Part shown: positions 34,589-44,385 of the stretch, piece by piece
How positions within the stretch are numbered: position 1 is the first letter of the stretch
Layout: every line of letters starts with the position of its first letter
DNA from: Pseudomonas sp. IPO3778
Lineage (GTDB): Bacteria > Pseudomonadota > Gammaproteobacteria > Pseudomonadales > Pseudomonadaceae
Direction of reading: 5' to 3'
DNA: 44,385 nt
Assembly (NCBI RefSeq): GCF_013386825.1
Contig: NZ_JACARC010000020.1
Span: 638 to 45,022 of the forward strand
Program-made: the position numbers and the translations under genes
Notes under the pieces: model-generated
What the model saw: only the letters and a program-made list of their open reading frames with translations
Database searches by the model: none
What the model was told of the DNA's origin: nothing

Positions 34589-35137
34589 TTAAGGCAGCAA
34601 GCTCTTCACGTTGATCGGCTCGGCTTCGTTTTGTGCGGCGCCTTTCGGCTTACCGGCAACGGCCATACCTGCAACACGATAGAAGTTGTAATCAGGGTTT
34701 TTACCGGGACCAGAGATCAGCAGATCTTCTTTCTCGTACACCAGGTCCTGACGTTTGAACTCGGCCATCTCGAAATCCGGTGTCAGCTGGATCGCGGTGG
34801 TCGGGCAAGCTTCCTCGCAGAGGCCGCAGAAAATGCAGCGCGAGAAGTTGATGCGGAAGAAGTCCGGATACCAGCGACCGTCTTCGGTTTCAGCTTTCTG
34901 CAGCGAGATGCAACCCACCGGGCACGCCACGGCGCACAGGTTACAGGCCACGCAGCGCTCTTCGCCGTCGGGGTCGCGGGTCAGGACAATGCGGCCGCGA
35001 TAACGCGGCGGCAGGTACACCGCTTCTTCCGGGTATTGCAGGGTGTCGCGTTTGCGAAAGCCGTGACCGAACACCATCACCAGGCTTCGCAACTGGGTAC
35101 CGGTACCCTTAACGATGTCGCCAATATATTTGAACAT
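34589..35137 (-). CDS. nuoI: NADH-quinone oxidoreductase subunit I
   Basis: A 182-residue peripheral subunit carrying the two [4Fe-4S] clusters N6a and N6b that pass electrons toward NuoB. Two ferredoxin motifs are intact: Cys62, 65, 68, 72 with Cys76 ([15 protein letters not shown]) and Cys101, 104, 107, 111 ([14 protein letters not shown]). The N-terminal amphipathic helix [19 protein letters not shown] would rest on the membrane. It lies 11 bp downstream of nuoH. Confidence 0.96.
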   Translation of the reverse strand: MFKYIGDIVKGTGTQLRSLVMVFGHGFRKRDTLQYPEEAVYLPPRYRGRIVLTRDPDGEERCVACNLCAVACPVGCISLQKAETEDGRWYPDFFRINFSRCIFCGLCEEACPTTAIQLTPDFEMAEFKRQDLVYEKEDLLISGPGKNPDYNFYRVAGMAVAGKPKGAAQNEAEPINVKSLLP

Positions 35138-35148
35138 GGGTCAAATCC

Positions 35149-36156
35149 TCACTGAACCGCGCCCGCTGGCGTGTTCAACAACACAACGGCAGCAGTCACC
35201 AGCAAATTGATCAGGGTCAGCGGCAGGCAGAATCGCCAGCTGAAATCCATCACCTGGTCATACCGTGGGCGCGGGATGGAAGCGCGCAGCAGGATGAACA
35301 GCATGATGAAGAACGCGGTCTTCAGGAAGAACCAGAAGAACGCCAGCTGCGGCAGGATGCCGAACGGACCGTGCCAGCCGCCGAAGAACAGCGTGACCAG
35401 CAGGGCCGAGATCAAGATGATGCCGATGTACTCACCTACGAAGAACATGCCCCATTTCATGCCGGCGTATTCAATGTGGTAACCGTCGGCCAGTTCCTGT
35501 TCCGCTTCCGGCTGGTCGAACGGGTGACGGTGAGTCACGGCGACGCCAGCGATGAAGAAGGTACAGAAGCCGAAGAACTGCGGAATGATGAACCACAGGT
35601 TCTGCGCCTGGTACTCGACGATGTCGCGCATGTTGAACGAGCCCACCTGCACCACGATGCCCATCAGCGCGAGGCCCATGAACACTTCGTAGGAGACGGT
35701 CTGGGCCGAAGCCCGCAAGCTGCCCAGTAGGGCGAACTTGTTGTTACTCGACCAACCGGCGAACAGCACCGCGTAGACCGACAAGCCGGCCATGGCGAAG
35801 AAGAACAGCAAGCCGATGTTCAGGTCCGCCACGCCCCAGGTCGGGGTGATCGGGATGATTGCGAAGGCAATCAGCAAGGCGCTCATGGCCACGACCGGTG
35901 CCAGGGTGAAGATCACCTTGTCGGCAAACGGCGGGGTCCAGTCTTCCTTGAAGAACATTTTCAGCATGTCGGCGGCGATCTGGAACATACCAAACGGGCC
36001 AACGCGGTTCGGACCGTAACGGTCCTGCCACCAGCCCAGCAGGCGACGTTCGACGAAGCTGAGCAAGGCGCCCGCCACGACCACGGCCAACAGGATCACG
36101 ATGGCCTTGACCACCGCGATGATCACGTCGATCACTTCAGGGGTGAACCAGGTCAT
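35149..36156 (-). CDS. nuoH: NADH-quinone oxidoreductase subunit H
   Basis: A 335-residue membrane subunit (eight or more helices) that forms part of the quinone chamber with NuoB and NuoD. Seen are [21 protein letters not shown] (loop 1), [19 protein letters not shown] (the acidic loop of the E-channel) and the Arg-rich C-terminal [23 protein letters not shown]. The ATG overlaps the nuoG stop by 4 bp. Confidence 0.96.
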   Translation of the reverse strand: MTWFTPEVIDVIIAVVKAIVILLAVVVAGALLSFVERRLLGWWQDRYGPNRVGPFGMFQIAADMLKMFFKEDWTPPFADKVIFTLAPVVAMSALLIAFAIIPITPTWGVADLNIGLLFFFAMAGLSVYAVLFAGWSSNNKFALLGSLRASAQTVSYEVFMGLALMGIVVQVGSFNMRDIVEYQAQNLWFIIPQFFGFCTFFIAGVAVTHRHPFDQPEAEQELADGYHIEYAGMKWGMFFVGEYIGIILISALLVTLFFGGWHGPFGILPQLAFFWFFLKTAFFIMLFILLRASIPRPRYDQVMDFSWRFCLPLTLINLLVTAAVVLLNTPAGAVQ

Positions 36157-38867
36157 TGAGCTGCCTCCTGCAGACCGTCAACGGTAAGGCCGAAGATCGC
36201 GGGAGGAATCCCGGCGAGGCCTTTTGGCAATGCAACCAGGCCAGCACCCAGCTCTTCGTCGATCCGCAGCGGCAGACGCAGGGTCTTGCCGGCGACGTTC
36301 AGGCTGAGCAGGGCACCGTCGTTGACGCCCAGGCGGTCGGCTTCGGACTTGGCTACGGACACGTAGGCGGCTGGAATGCGCTCTTGTACCGGCGCGGCTT
36401 TGGAAGAAGTCTCTTCGCTGCCGAACAGGTGGAAGAACGGCACAACCTGCCAGGTACCCTGGGCCGGGTTGAACGGACGCGGAACACTGGCGAACCAGTT
36501 CAGCGAGTCACCGGTGCTTTCGATCAGGCGGGTGCCCGGGTCGCCGGCACGGATGTGACCACCGACTTCGTCCTGGAACTTGTTCCAGGCTTGCGGCGAG
36601 TTCCAGCCCGGCGACCAGGCAAATGGCACCTGCTGACGTGGCTCGACCGAACCCGAGTAACCTTCCATGGAGAAGGCGAACGCGGTGTCGTTGTCTTGCG
36701 GGGTACGGGGTTCGTGCACGCTGATGTCAGCCCGCATGGCGGTACGGCCGGAGTAGCGCAGCGGTTCACGGGCCAGTTTCATGCCCTTGATGCGGAACGA
36801 GGCGGACGGTGCTGCGTCGACGATGCGTGCCAGTTGCGGTGCGGCTGCGGCTGCGGCTGCGGTCACGTGGTCGAGTTGGGTCCAGTCGATCGGCTGGTTC
36901 AGCAGGGTGGCGCGCAGGGCATGCAGCCAGCGCCAGCCTTCGTGAACCAGGATGCTGGCGTCCATGTACTTCGGATCGAACACCTGGAAGAAGCGCTGGG
37001 CGCGGCCTTCCTGGCTGACCAGGGTGCCGTCGCCTTCAGCAAAGCTGGCGGCTGGCAGTACCAGGTGAGCGCGGTCGCTGGTGGCGGTTTTCTGGTGGTC
37101 GGCAACGATCACCACTTTGGCCGCGTTCAGCGCTGCGTCGACCTTGGCCGAATCGGTGCGGGTGTACAGGTCGTTTTCCAGCACCACGATCGCATCGCTG
37201 CTGCCGTCGGTCACGGCTTGCAGGGCGGCGTCCAGGGACTCGCCACCGAGCATGGCCAGGCCGAGGCTGTTGGCCTCCGGCACGATCAGGCTGATGGAAC
37301 CGTTCTTCTCGCGCAGCTTCAAGGCTTTGGCGATGTTGGCAGCGGCTTCGATCAGCGCCTTGGAACCCAGGGAGGTACCGGCAATGATCAATGGACGCTT
37401 GGCCGCCAGCAGGGCGTCGGCGATGCGCTTGGCCAGTTCAACGGCTTCAGCATCCAGGCCTTCAACGGCAGGCGCGCTGGCGTCGAGGGCGTGAGCCACG
37501 GCGAAACCGATGCGGGCCAGGTCGTCGGGGGCTGCGTGTACGCATTCTTCGGCGATGTCGTCGAGCTTGGTGTTAGTCAGGCTGGCGATAAACAGCGGGT
37601 TCAGCGCGTGCTGGCCGATGTTCTTCACCGCGGCGTCGAGCCAGGGCTGGACGCGCATGGCGTCGGCCATGTCTTCGGCCTTGCCTTTCACCGACTGGCG
37701 CAGGGACAGGGCAACACGGGCGGCGGTCTGGGTCAGGTCTTCACCGAGGACGAAGATCGCGTCGTGGTCTTCGATGTCGCGCATGTTCGGAACCGGCAGC
37801 GGGCTGTCGTTCAGAACTTGCAGCACCAGGCGGATACGCTCCAGCTCACCGGCTTCGATACCCGAGTAGAAGTGCTCGGCACCCACCAGCTCGCGCAACG
37901 CGTAGTTGCTTTCGAGGCTGGCGCGGGGCGAACCGATACCGACGATGTTGCGACCGCGCAGCAGATCAGCGGCTTTATCCAGCGCTTCGTCGAGGCTCAG
38001 CTTGGCACCGTCGGCCAGCAGTGGCTGACGCGGGCGGTCTTCGCGGTTGACGTAGCCATAGCCGAAACGGCCACGGTCGCACAGGAAGTACTGGTTGACC
38101 GAACCGTTGAAGCGGTTTTCGATGCGACGCAGTTCGCCGTAGCGTTCGCCCGGGGAGATGTTGCAACCGCTGGAGCAGCCATGGCAGATGCTCGGCGAGA
38201 ACTGCATGTCCCATTTACGGTTGTAGCGCTCGGAGTGAGTCTTGTCGGTGAACACACCGGTCGGGCAGACCTCGGTGAGGTTGCCGGAGAACTCGCTTTC
38301 GAGGGTGCCGTCTTCAACGCGACCGAAGTACACGTTGTCGTGGGCGCCGAACACACCGAGGTCGGTGCCGCCGGCGTAGTCCTTATAGAAGCGCACGCAG
38401 CGGTAGCAGGCGATGCAGCGGTTCATCTCGTGGGAAATGAACGGGCCCAGTTGCTGGTTCTGGTGGGTGCGCTTGGTGAAGCGATACCGGCGCTCGTTGT
38501 GGCCGGTCATCACGGTCATGTCTTGCAGGTGGCAGTGGCCGCCTTCCTCACACACAGGGCAGTCGTGCGGGTGGTTGGTCATCAGCCATTCGACGACGCT
38601 GGCGCGAAACACTTTCGCTTCTTCGTCTTCGATGGAAATCCAGCTGCCGTCGGTGGCAGGGGTCATGCAGGACATGACGATACGACCACGGGTGTCGTTC
38701 TCGTCGGTGTACTGCTTGACCGCGCACTGGCGGCAAGCGCCAACGCTGCCAAGGGCGGGGTGCCAGCAGAAATATGGAATGTCGAGGCCTAGCGACAGAC
38801 ACGCCTGTAACAGGTTGTCTGCCCCATCGACTTCGAGCTCTTTGCCGTCTACGTGGATAGTGGCCAT
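36153..38867 (-). CDS. nuoG: NADH-quinone oxidoreductase subunit G
   Basis: A 904-residue peripheral subunit carrying several Fe-S clusters in the electron path of complex I. An N-terminal [2Fe-2S] domain has Cys34, 45, 48 and 67. Then follow the [14 protein letters not shown] stretch (His plus three Cys, cluster N5), [13 protein letters not shown] with a later CPTG (cluster N4), and CHGCSSGCN with a later Cys (cluster N7). The rest is a molybdopterin-oxidoreductase-like fold without cofactor. A short Ala run is encoded by a three-fold GCGGCT repeat (36841-36858). Length is usual for gamma-proteobacteria. A 135-bp gap separates it from nuoF and holds a stable hairpin. Confidence 0.96.
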   Translation of the reverse strand: MATIHVDGKELEVDGADNLLQACLSLGLDIPYFCWHPALGSVGACRQCAVKQYTDENDTRGRIVMSCMTPATDGSWISIEDEEAKVFRASVVEWLMTNHPHDCPVCEEGGHCHLQDMTVMTGHNERRYRFTKRTHQNQQLGPFISHEMNRCIACYRCVRFYKDYAGGTDLGVFGAHDNVYFGRVEDGTLESEFSGNLTEVCPTGVFTDKTHSERYNRKWDMQFSPSICHGCSSGCNISPGERYGELRRIENRFNGSVNQYFLCDRGRFGYGYVNREDRPRQPLLADGAKLSLDEALDKAADLLRGRNIVGIGSPRASLESNYALRELVGAEHFYSGIEAGELERIRLVLQVLNDSPLPVPNMRDIEDHDAIFVLGEDLTQTAARVALSLRQSVKGKAEDMADAMRVQPWLDAAVKNIGQHALNPLFIASLTNTKLDDIAEECVHAAPDDLARIGFAVAHALDASAPAVEGLDAEAVELAKRIADALLAAKRPLIIAGTSLGSKALIEAAANIAKALKLREKNGSISLIVPEANSLGLAMLGGESLDAALQAVTDGSSDAIVVLENDLYTRTDSAKVDAALNAAKVVIVADHQKTATSDRAHLVLPAASFAEGDGTLVSQEGRAQRFFQVFDPKYMDASILVHEGWRWLHALRATLLNQPIDWTQLDHVTAAAAAAAPQLARIVDAAPSASFRIKGMKLAREPLRYSGRTAMRADISVHEPRTPQDNDTAFAFSMEGYSGSVEPRQQVPFAWSPGWNSPQAWNKFQDEVGGHIRAGDPGTRLIESTGDSLNWFASVPRPFNPAQGTWQVVPFFHLFGSEETSSKAAPVQERIPAAYVSVAKSEADRLGVNDGALLSLNVAGKTLRLPLRIDEELGAGLVALPKGLAGIPPAIFGLTVDGLQEAAQ

Positions 38868-38966
38868 GGTTCAAAGTTCTTCGTTGGCCCGGTGTCAGCG
38901 GGCGTGGCTAATGGAATCTTGTTATTCATGTGCATCAACACAGCCATAAAGGCGTCAGCACACGAG

Positions 38967-38997
38967 AAGGCGAAGGGCACGGACCCTTCGCCTTTTT
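38967..38997. other. Hairpin in the nuoF-nuoG gap, with T-run on the plus strand
   Basis: GGCGAAGGG (38969-38977) pairs with CCCTTCGCC (38984-38992), extended by AA/TT, and TTTTT follows on the plus strand only. For the nuo transcript (minus strand) it is an internal hairpin without a U-run, perhaps an mRNA processing or stability element. For plus-strand transcripts it is a good terminator. Confidence 0.6.
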
Positions 38998-39002
38998 AAG
39001 CG

Positions 39003-40358
39003 TTACGCGCCGACTACAATCGGCCTTGCCAGAGGCGGGACGGCGGCGCTGGTAGGCGCGATGCCGGCTTCGAACTCCGAGCGGAAGTATTTGATCGCGC
39101 TGCCCAATGGCTCCACGGCGCCCGGTGCGTGAGCACAGAAGGTCTTGCCTGGGCCGAGGAAACCGACCAGACCCAGCAGGGTCTCGATGTCACCCTCGCG
39201 GCCTTCGCCGTTTTCCAGGGCCATCAGCAGCTTGACGCTCCAGGGCAAACCATCGCGGCATGGGGTGCAGAAACCGCAGGATTCGCGGGAGAAGAACTGC
39301 TCCATGTTGCGCAGCAACGACACCATGTTCACGGTGTTGTCCACGGCCATGGCCAGGCCGGTACCCATACGGGTGCCTACCTTGCCGATGCCGCCGGCGT
39401 ACATTTGTGCGTCGAGGTGCTCGGGCAACAGGAAACCGGTGCCGGCGCCGCCTGGCTGCCAGGCCTTGAGGGTGTAGCCGTCGCGCATGCCGCCGGCGTA
39501 GTCCTCGAACAGCTCGCGGGCGGTCACGCCGAAAGGCAGTTCCCACAGGCCCGGGTTCTTGACCTTGCCGGAGAAGCCCATGAGCTTGGTGCCCATGTCT
39601 TCGCTGCCTTCACGGGCCAACGATTTGTACCACTCCACGCCGTCGCCGATGATTGCCGGCACGTTGCACAGGGTCTCAACGTTGTTCACGCAGGTCGGCT
39701 TGCCCCACACGCCCACGGCGGCAGGGAAGGGCGGCTTGGAGCGCGGGTTGGCGCGGCGGCCTTCGAGGGAGTTGATCAGTGCGGTTTCTTCACCGCAGAT
39801 GTAACGCCCGGCGCCGGTGTGCACGAACAGTTCGAAGTCAAAACCGGAACCCAGGATGTTCTTGCCCAAAAGGCCAGCAGCCTTGGCTTCTTCCACGGCA
39901 CGGGTCAGGTGCTTGGCGGCGGTGGTGTACTCGCCACGCAGGAAGATATAGCCACGGTAGGTTTTCAGCGCGCGGGCGCTGATCAGCATGCCCTCGATCA
40001 GCAGATGGGGCAGTTGCTCCATCAGCATGCGGTCTTTCCAGGTGTTCGGCTCCATTTCATCCGCGTTGCACAGCAGGTAGCGGATGTTGATGGATTCGTC
40101 TTTGGGCATCAGGCCCCACTTGACGCCTGTGGGGAAGCCTGCACCGCCGCGGCCTTTCAGGCCTGCGTCTTTCACGGTCTGGACGATGTCGTCCTGGGCC
40201 ATGTCGGCGAAGGCTTTGCGCGCGGCCGCGTAACCGTTCTTGGCCTGGTATTCGTCGAGCCAAACGGCTTCGCCGTCGTCACGCAGGCGCCAGGTCAGCG
40301 GGTGAGTCTCAGCCGTGCGCTTGATGCGGTTGGCAGGACCGAAGGAAGTCAGGGTCAT
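39003..40358 (-). CDS. nuoF: NADH-quinone oxidoreductase subunit F
   Basis: A 451-residue subunit that binds NADH and FMN and holds the N3 [4Fe-4S] cluster; it is where electrons enter complex I. The FMN/NADH glycine loop is G69-R-G-G-A-G-F-P-T-G78. The cluster ligands are Cys361, Cys364, Cys367 ([11 protein letters not shown]) and Cys408 (TFCAHAPGA). The ATG overlaps the nuoE stop by 4 bp. Confidence 0.96.
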   Translation of the reverse strand: MTLTSFGPANRIKRTAETHPLTWRLRDDGEAVWLDEYQAKNGYAAARKAFADMAQDDIVQTVKDAGLKGRGGAGFPTGVKWGLMPKDESINIRYLLCNADEMEPNTWKDRMLMEQLPHLLIEGMLISARALKTYRGYIFLRGEYTTAAKHLTRAVEEAKAAGLLGKNILGSGFDFELFVHTGAGRYICGEETALINSLEGRRANPRSKPPFPAAVGVWGKPTCVNNVETLCNVPAIIGDGVEWYKSLAREGSEDMGTKLMGFSGKVKNPGLWELPFGVTARELFEDYAGGMRDGYTLKAWQPGGAGTGFLLPEHLDAQMYAGGIGKVGTRMGTGLAMAVDNTVNMVSLLRNMEQFFSRESCGFCTPCRDGLPWSVKLLMALENGEGREGDIETLLGLVGFLGPGKTFCAHAPGAVEPLGSAIKYFRSEFEAGIAPTSAAVPPLARPIVVGA

Positions 40359-40852
40359 GGGTAGCCCTCGAGCAATTGGGTGACGCCAGCAGGCTGCACG
40401 TCGCCAAATGTGTCGTCGTCGATCATCAACGCCGGCGCCTTGTCACAGTTGCCCAGGCAGCACACCGGCAGCAGCGTGAAGCGGCCGTCCGCGGTGGTTT
40501 GGCCCAGGCCGATGCCCAGCTTGTTCTGGATCTCGCTGACCACGGACTCGTGGCCACCGATGTAGCAGACCATGCTGTCGCACACGCGAATGATGTGACG
40601 GCCCACCGGCTGGCGGAAGATCTGGCTGTAGAACGTCGCCACGCCTTCAACGTCGCTGGCAGGGATGCCCAGGATCTCGCCGATGGCGTAGAGGGCGCCG
40701 TCCGGCACCCAGCCACGTTCCTTCTGGACGATCTTCAAGGCTTCGATCGACGCCGCGCGCGGGTCTTCGTAGTGATGCAGCTCGTGCTCGATGGCCGAGC
40801 GCTCGGTTTCACTCAAGGTGAAACGGTCTGTCTGGATAAGCGTGCTATTCAT
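40355..40852 (-). CDS. nuoE: NADH-quinone oxidoreductase subunit E
   Basis: A 165-residue thioredoxin-like subunit with the N1a [2Fe-2S] cluster. Ligands are Cys91, Cys96 (CDSMVC), Cys132 and Cys136 (CLGNC). It lies 2 bp after nuoCD and is coupled to nuoF. Confidence 0.96.
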   Translation of the reverse strand: MNSTLIQTDRFTLSETERSAIEHELHHYEDPRAASIEALKIVQKERGWVPDGALYAIGEILGIPASDVEGVATFYSQIFRQPVGRHIIRVCDSMVCYIGGHESVVSEIQNKLGIGLGQTTADGRFTLLPVCCLGNCDKAPALMIDDDTFGDVQPAGVTQLLEGYP

Positions 40853-40854
40853 GC

Positions 40855-42639
40855 TTAGCGGTCCACGTCGGCCATAACGAAATCGATACTACCCAGGTAC
40901 GCAATCAAGTCCGCGACCATTTCACCTTTGATCACCGAAGGGATCTGCTGCAGGTGCGGGAAGCTTGGAGTACGGATCCGGGTGCGGTAGCTCATGGTGC
41001 CGCCATCGCTCGTCAGGTAATAACTGTTGATACCCTTGGTCGCTTCGATCATCTGGAAGGATTCGTTGGCCGGCATCACCGGGCCCCACGAAACTTGCAG
41101 GAAGTGCGTGATCAGGGTTTCGATGTGTTGCAGCGTGCGCTCTTTCGGCGGCGGCGTGGTCAGCGGGTGATCCGCCTTGTACGGGCCTTCCGGCATGTTG
41201 CGCATGCACTGTTCGATGATCTTCAGGCTCTGGCGCATTTCTTCGACGCGCACGATGCAGCGGTCGTAGGCATCGCCGTTGGCCGCCAGCGGGACTTCGA
41301 ATTCGAAGTTCTGGTAGCCGGAGTACGGGCGCGCCTTACGCAGGTCGAAGTCGCAGCCGGTGGAGCGCAGGCCGGCACCGGTGACGCCCCATTCCAGGGC
41401 CTCTTTGGTGTTGTAGGCCGCAACGCCGATGGTCCGGCCCTTGAGGATGCTGTTGTCCAGCGCGGCTTTCTGGTACTCGTCCAGACGCTTGGGCATCCAG
41501 TCGATGAATTCCTTGACCAGGCGTTCCCAGCCGCGCGGCAGGTCGTGGGCGACGCCGCCGATGCGGTACCAGGCCGGGTGCAGGCGGAAGCCGGTGATGG
41601 CTTCGATCACCTTGTAGGCGCGCTGACGGTCGGTGAAGGTGAAGAACACCGGGGTCATTGCACCGACGTCCTGGATATAGGTACCCAGGAACAGCAGGTG
41701 GCTGGTGATCCGGAAGAACTCGGCCATCATGATGCGGATGGTGTCGACCTTGTCCGGTACCTTGATGCCGGCCAGCTTCTCGACCGAGAGCACGTACGGC
41801 AGGTTGTTCATCACGCCGCCGAGGTAGTCGATGCGGTCGGTGTACGGGATGAAGCTGTGCCACGACTGACGCTCGGCCATCTTCTCGGCACCACGGTGGT
41901 GGTAACCGACGTCTGGCACGCAGTCGACGATTTCTTCACCGTCCAGTTGCAGGATGATGCGGAAGGCACCGTGAGCCGAAGGGTGGTTCGGGCCCAGGTT
42001 GAGGAACATGTAGTCCTCGTTGGTGCCGGAACGCTTCATGCCCCAGTCTTCCGGACGGAAGCGTGCCGCTTCTTCTTCAAGCTGTTGCTTGGCGAGGGTC
42101 AGGCTGAAGGGATCGAATTCGGTGGCGCGGGCAGGGAAGTCCTTGCGCAGCGGGTGACCTTCCCAGGTCGGCGGCATCATGATGCGCGTCAGGTGCGGGT
42201 GGCCCGGGAAATCGATGCCGAACATGTCCCACACTTCACGCTCGTACCAGTTGGCGTTTGGCCAGATACCGGTCACGGTCGGGACGCTCAGGTCGCTCTC
42301 GGAGAGGGCCACCTTGATCATCACGTCGCTGTTACGTTCCAGCGACATCAAGTGGTAGAACACGGTGAAATCGGCGCCGCTTGGCAGTCCCTGGCGCTTG
42401 GTGCGCAGGCGCTCGTCCACGCCATGCAGGTCATAGAGCATGACGTACGGCTTGGGCAGGTTGCGCAGGAAGCTCAGGACTTCGACGAGCCTGGCACGCG
42501 CCACCCACAGCACCGGCATACCGGTGCGTGTGGCCTGGGCGGTGAAGGCGTCAGGGCCAAAACGGTTATTGAGTTCGACGACCACATCCTGGTCGTCTGC
42601 CTTATAAGGCGGGATGTACAGAGCACTGCCTGTAGTCAT
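40855..42639 (-). CDS. nuoCD: NADH-quinone oxidoreductase fused subunits C/D
   Basis: A 594-residue fusion of NuoC (about 1-190, with [23 protein letters not shown]) and NuoD (about 205-594, with [15 protein letters not shown] carrying the quinone-site His, the RxxRDIDYLGG-like [11 protein letters not shown] region, and a C-terminal [11 protein letters not shown]). Fused CD is normal in Pseudomonas and enterics. It forms the quinone-reducing site with NuoB. A 72-bp gap without notable structure separates it from nuoB. Confidence 0.96.
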   Translation of the reverse strand: MTTGSALYIPPYKADDQDVVVELNNRFGPDAFTAQATRTGMPVLWVARARLVEVLSFLRNLPKPYVMLYDLHGVDERLRTKRQGLPSGADFTVFYHLMSLERNSDVMIKVALSESDLSVPTVTGIWPNANWYEREVWDMFGIDFPGHPHLTRIMMPPTWEGHPLRKDFPARATEFDPFSLTLAKQQLEEEAARFRPEDWGMKRSGTNEDYMFLNLGPNHPSAHGAFRIILQLDGEEIVDCVPDVGYHHRGAEKMAERQSWHSFIPYTDRIDYLGGVMNNLPYVLSVEKLAGIKVPDKVDTIRIMMAEFFRITSHLLFLGTYIQDVGAMTPVFFTFTDRQRAYKVIEAITGFRLHPAWYRIGGVAHDLPRGWERLVKEFIDWMPKRLDEYQKAALDNSILKGRTIGVAAYNTKEALEWGVTGAGLRSTGCDFDLRKARPYSGYQNFEFEVPLAANGDAYDRCIVRVEEMRQSLKIIEQCMRNMPEGPYKADHPLTTPPPKERTLQHIETLITHFLQVSWGPVMPANESFQMIEATKGINSYYLTSDGGTMSYRTRIRTPSFPHLQQIPSVIKGEMVADLIAYLGSIDFVMADVDR

Positions 42640-42711
42640 GGTTTTTTATCGCTTTCGGTCAACGTAAAGAATGAAGCCAGGTTTTCGTTCTATAAAAGAA
42701 GCGGTGCTGGA

Positions 42712-43386
42712 TCAGACTTCGTCGGGGCTGCGCAGGTTGGTGACCTGAATACGCTGTTCGCGGCGCTGTTCCTTTTGTGACGGCATCTCGGCGCGGTATA
42801 CGCCTTGATCTCCGACAACCCAGGAAAGTGGGCGACGCTCCTTGCCAATCGATTCCTGCAACAGCATCAAGCCTTGCAGAAATGCTTCAGGGCGGGGCGG
42901 GCAGCCAGGCACGTAGACGTCCACGGGCAGGAACTTGTCCACCCCCTGAACCACGGAGTAGATGTCGTACATGCCACCGGAGTTGGCGCACGAACCCATG
43001 GAGATAACCCACTTTGGCTCGAGCATTTGCTCGTAGAGACGCTGAATGATCGGCGCCATCTTGATAAAGCAGGTACCGGCGATAACCATGAAATCCGCCT
43101 GACGCGGCGATGCCCGGATAACTTCGGCGCCAAAGCGCGCGATGTCGTGGGGCGCCGTGAAGGCGGTGGTCATTTCCACGTAGCAGCAGGACAGACCGAA
43201 GTTGTACGGCCACAGGGAGTTTTTACGCCCCCAGTTGACCGCGCCACTCAGCACGTCTTCCAGCTTGCCCATGTAGATGTTTTTGTGGACTTGGTCTTCT
43301 AACGGGTCGGAAACGGTTTCCCGTTCGCCGATGGGGTACTGCTCGTTAGGAGCATCCGGGTCGATCCTGGTGAGATTGTATTGCAT
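42712..43386 (-). CDS. nuoB: NADH-quinone oxidoreductase subunit B
   Basis: A 224-residue subunit with the terminal N2 [4Fe-4S] cluster. Ligands are the tandem Cys67-Cys68 (LSCCYVEMT), Cys133 (GSCANSGG) and Cys162 (GCPPRPE). I chose ATG 43386 ([10 protein letters not shown]), which has GAGG upstream; a TTG two codons earlier is unlikely. It lies 10 bp after nuoA. Confidence 0.96.
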   Translation of the reverse strand: MQYNLTRIDPDAPNEQYPIGERETVSDPLEDQVHKNIYMGKLEDVLSGAVNWGRKNSLWPYNFGLSCCYVEMTTAFTAPHDIARFGAEVIRASPRQADFMVIAGTCFIKMAPIIQRLYEQMLEPKWVISMGSCANSGGMYDIYSVVQGVDKFLPVDVYVPGCPPRPEAFLQGLMLLQESIGKERRPLSWVVGDQGVYRAEMPSQKEQRREQRIQVTNLRSPDEV

Positions 43387-43396
43387 CGCCAAAGCC

Positions 43397-43810
43397 TCAT
43401 TGTTTCAGCTTCGCTTGCCGCTTGCGACGAGCTTCCGGAGCCCAGTCAAGGGCGCCCACTCGAAATAGGTAGACAAGGCCTGCCAACAGAATTGCTATGA
43501 AAACGAGGGCTTCGACGAATCCGGTCCAGCCGCTTTCGCGGACGGACACAGACCAGGCAAAGAGAAAAAGGGCTTCGATGTCGAAGATCACGAAGAGCAT
43601 CGCGACCAGATAGAATTTGGCTGAGAGCCGCAAGCGGGCGCCACCTGTAGGTAGCATGCCGGACTCGAACGGTTCGTTTTTGCTGCGGCCCCAGGCTTTT
43701 GACCCGAGGAGGCTGGAGACGCCGAGCATGAAGGCGCAAAGGCCGACAACACCGAGGAGGAAAATGGCAAAGCCCCAGTTGTGGGCCATGAGTCCTGTCG
43801 CTTCGGTCAT
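43397..43810 (-). CDS. nuoA: NADH-quinone oxidoreductase subunit A
   Basis: A 137-residue, three-helix membrane subunit of complex I. Signatures are [40 protein letters not shown] in pattern (acidic residues in helix 2 and FDIE). I chose the ATG at 43810 (MTEATGL), which has AAGGATTT upstream. It is the first gene of the operon. Confidence 0.95.
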   Translation of the reverse strand: MTEATGLMAHNWGFAIFLLGVVGLCAFMLGVSSLLGSKAWGRSKNEPFESGMLPTGGARLRLSAKFYLVAMLFVIFDIEALFLFAWSVSVRESGWTGFVEALVFIAILLAGLVYLFRVGALDWAPEARRKRQAKLKQ

Positions 43811-44237
43811 GCTGGAAATCCTTAACAGAGAGCAAAGGTCTCTGAGCTCGAAAAAGTAACGATGCAGTGACGATATGTCGCAGCGCAATCAATCGCGGTG
43901 ATTTTATGGCTAAACACCGGGCAAGTAAAATTCCTATAGCGAAATTATTCGATGGAATAAGGACATAGTGCACCTTTGTGGGGCTGTAGCCCTTGCGGGG
44001 CGGGCATTAGCGGGCATTTCACCAATTATGTTTTGTTTAAGCTGTAAAGAAGTTTTCATGCTCTAAATGATAATGAATATTGTTTGCGTGGGTTTTAAAC
44101 AGCTGTTCGGGGTTTAACGGGGGAAGTTGCTGTTACTTGTGTGGGGGATGCTAGTTGGTAAAGCGGATCTTTTAGCTGGTTTTGTAGGTGGGGGTACCGC
44201 TCTGGATCAATGTTTTGATCGAAAATTGGGGGTGGGG
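43811..44237. other. nuo operon leader and AT-rich upstream region
   Basis: No credible gene. The first 150 bp or so upstream of nuoA, read on the minus strand, form an AT-rich leader with several TATAGG/CATAAA-like words that could be -10 elements, but no convincing -35 partner, so I do not name a promoter. The stretch from about 44,040 has low GC and no strong inverted repeats. Confidence 0.5.
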
Positions 44238-44385
44238 GGTGTACATATCCGTTGTTGCGGTAACGGCGGCTATTGGTTCCGCTCTTACAGCGGGTCACTT
44301 TGGAAAAGCCCCAAAGTAACCAAAGGGCTCTGCCCCGCCTGTCGGCACCTCGCTAAGGCTCGGTGTTCCCTCACTCCGGCATTGC
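44238..44385. repeat. Dispersed Pseudomonas intergenic repeat, running off the window
   Basis: From about GTACATATCCGTTG to the window end the sequence matches, from memory, a repeat common between genes in P. fluorescens-group genomes (TTACAGCGGGTCACTTT, then CAAAGTAACCAAAGGGCTC and GGCACCTCGC...CTCACTCCGGCATTGC). It contains two hairpins: CCGCT/AGCGG (44279-44293) and GGTCACTTTGG/CCAAAGTAACC (44293-44321, one mismatch). No reading frame is maintained. Function is unknown. Confidence 0.65.

Noticed and set aside
36156..38792. An 878-codon open frame on the plus strand
   Set aside because: Complete antisense of nuoG, whose Fe-S motifs are all intact on the minus strand.
44095..44298. A 67-codon open frame on the minus strand near the window end
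   Set aside because: It runs partly through the dispersed repeat, has no ribosome site and no family resemblance.

Overview
The window reads as chromosomal DNA of a fluorescent-group Pseudomonas. The evidence is high-GC coding sequence, a thirteen-gene nuo operon with fused nuoCD, REP-type palindromes built on GTGGGAGCGGGCTTGCTCGCGAA, and a gene order (bqsR/bqsS-like two-component system, tlpQ-like receptor, antiporter, ctpM-like receptor, nuoA-N) that I recall, from memory only, as the P. aeruginosa PAO1 PA2657-PA2637 order. No tRNA, rRNA, CRISPR array, prophage or transposase was seen.

Layout. (1) 106-8285: a non-phosphorylative L-fucose catabolic cluster on the minus strand: 2-keto-3-deoxy-fuconate dehydrogenase, 2,4-diketo-3-deoxy-fuconate hydrolase, L-fuconate dehydratase, L-fuconolactonase, L-fucose dehydrogenase (frameshifted), mutarotase and FucP-like permease. 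A FadR/GntR regulator and a DapF-like protein whose two catalytic cysteines are both serine diverge from it. The divergent promoter region carries two identical 15-bp palindromes, and AANAANAA (Hfq/Crc-type) motifs sit at two ribosome-binding regions. (2) 8286-14437: a T6SS accessory module with no structural T6SS genes: vgrG, DUF4123 chaperone, lipoprotein (probable immunity) and class 3 lipase effector. It is flanked by AT-rich DNA and has uneven base composition. (3) 14440-18185: the cytosine operon codB-pucR-codA, with a good sigma-54 promoter match. (4) 18388-21062: GNAT acetyltransferase, NUDIX hydrolase, QueD, patatin-like hydrolase. (5) 21222-23837: two small PepSY proteins, an OmpR-family regulator and a sensor kinase, resembling BqsRS/CarRS. 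(6) 23855-28598: a REPIN; a head-on join of two 5'-truncated, originally divergent genes (TlpQ-like chemoreceptor and Na+/H+ antiporter) that looks like one deletion; a complete CtpM-like chemoreceptor with a sigma-28 promoter; and an orphan NadS/HigA-type regulator. (7) 28862-43810: nuoA-N on the minus strand, encoding respiratory complex I, ending in a strong terminator. (8) 43811-44385: the nuo leader and part of a dispersed repeat running off the window.

Most of the window is ordinary core genome. The parts most worth checking are the Ser/Ser DapF-like protein tied to the fucose regulator, the T6SS lipase module with its Cys-rich VgrG tail, the deletion scar at about 25,945, the frameshift in the fucose dehydrogenase, and the apparent change in the kinase's iron-sensing motif. 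I did not find a system that I can call undescribed with confidence.
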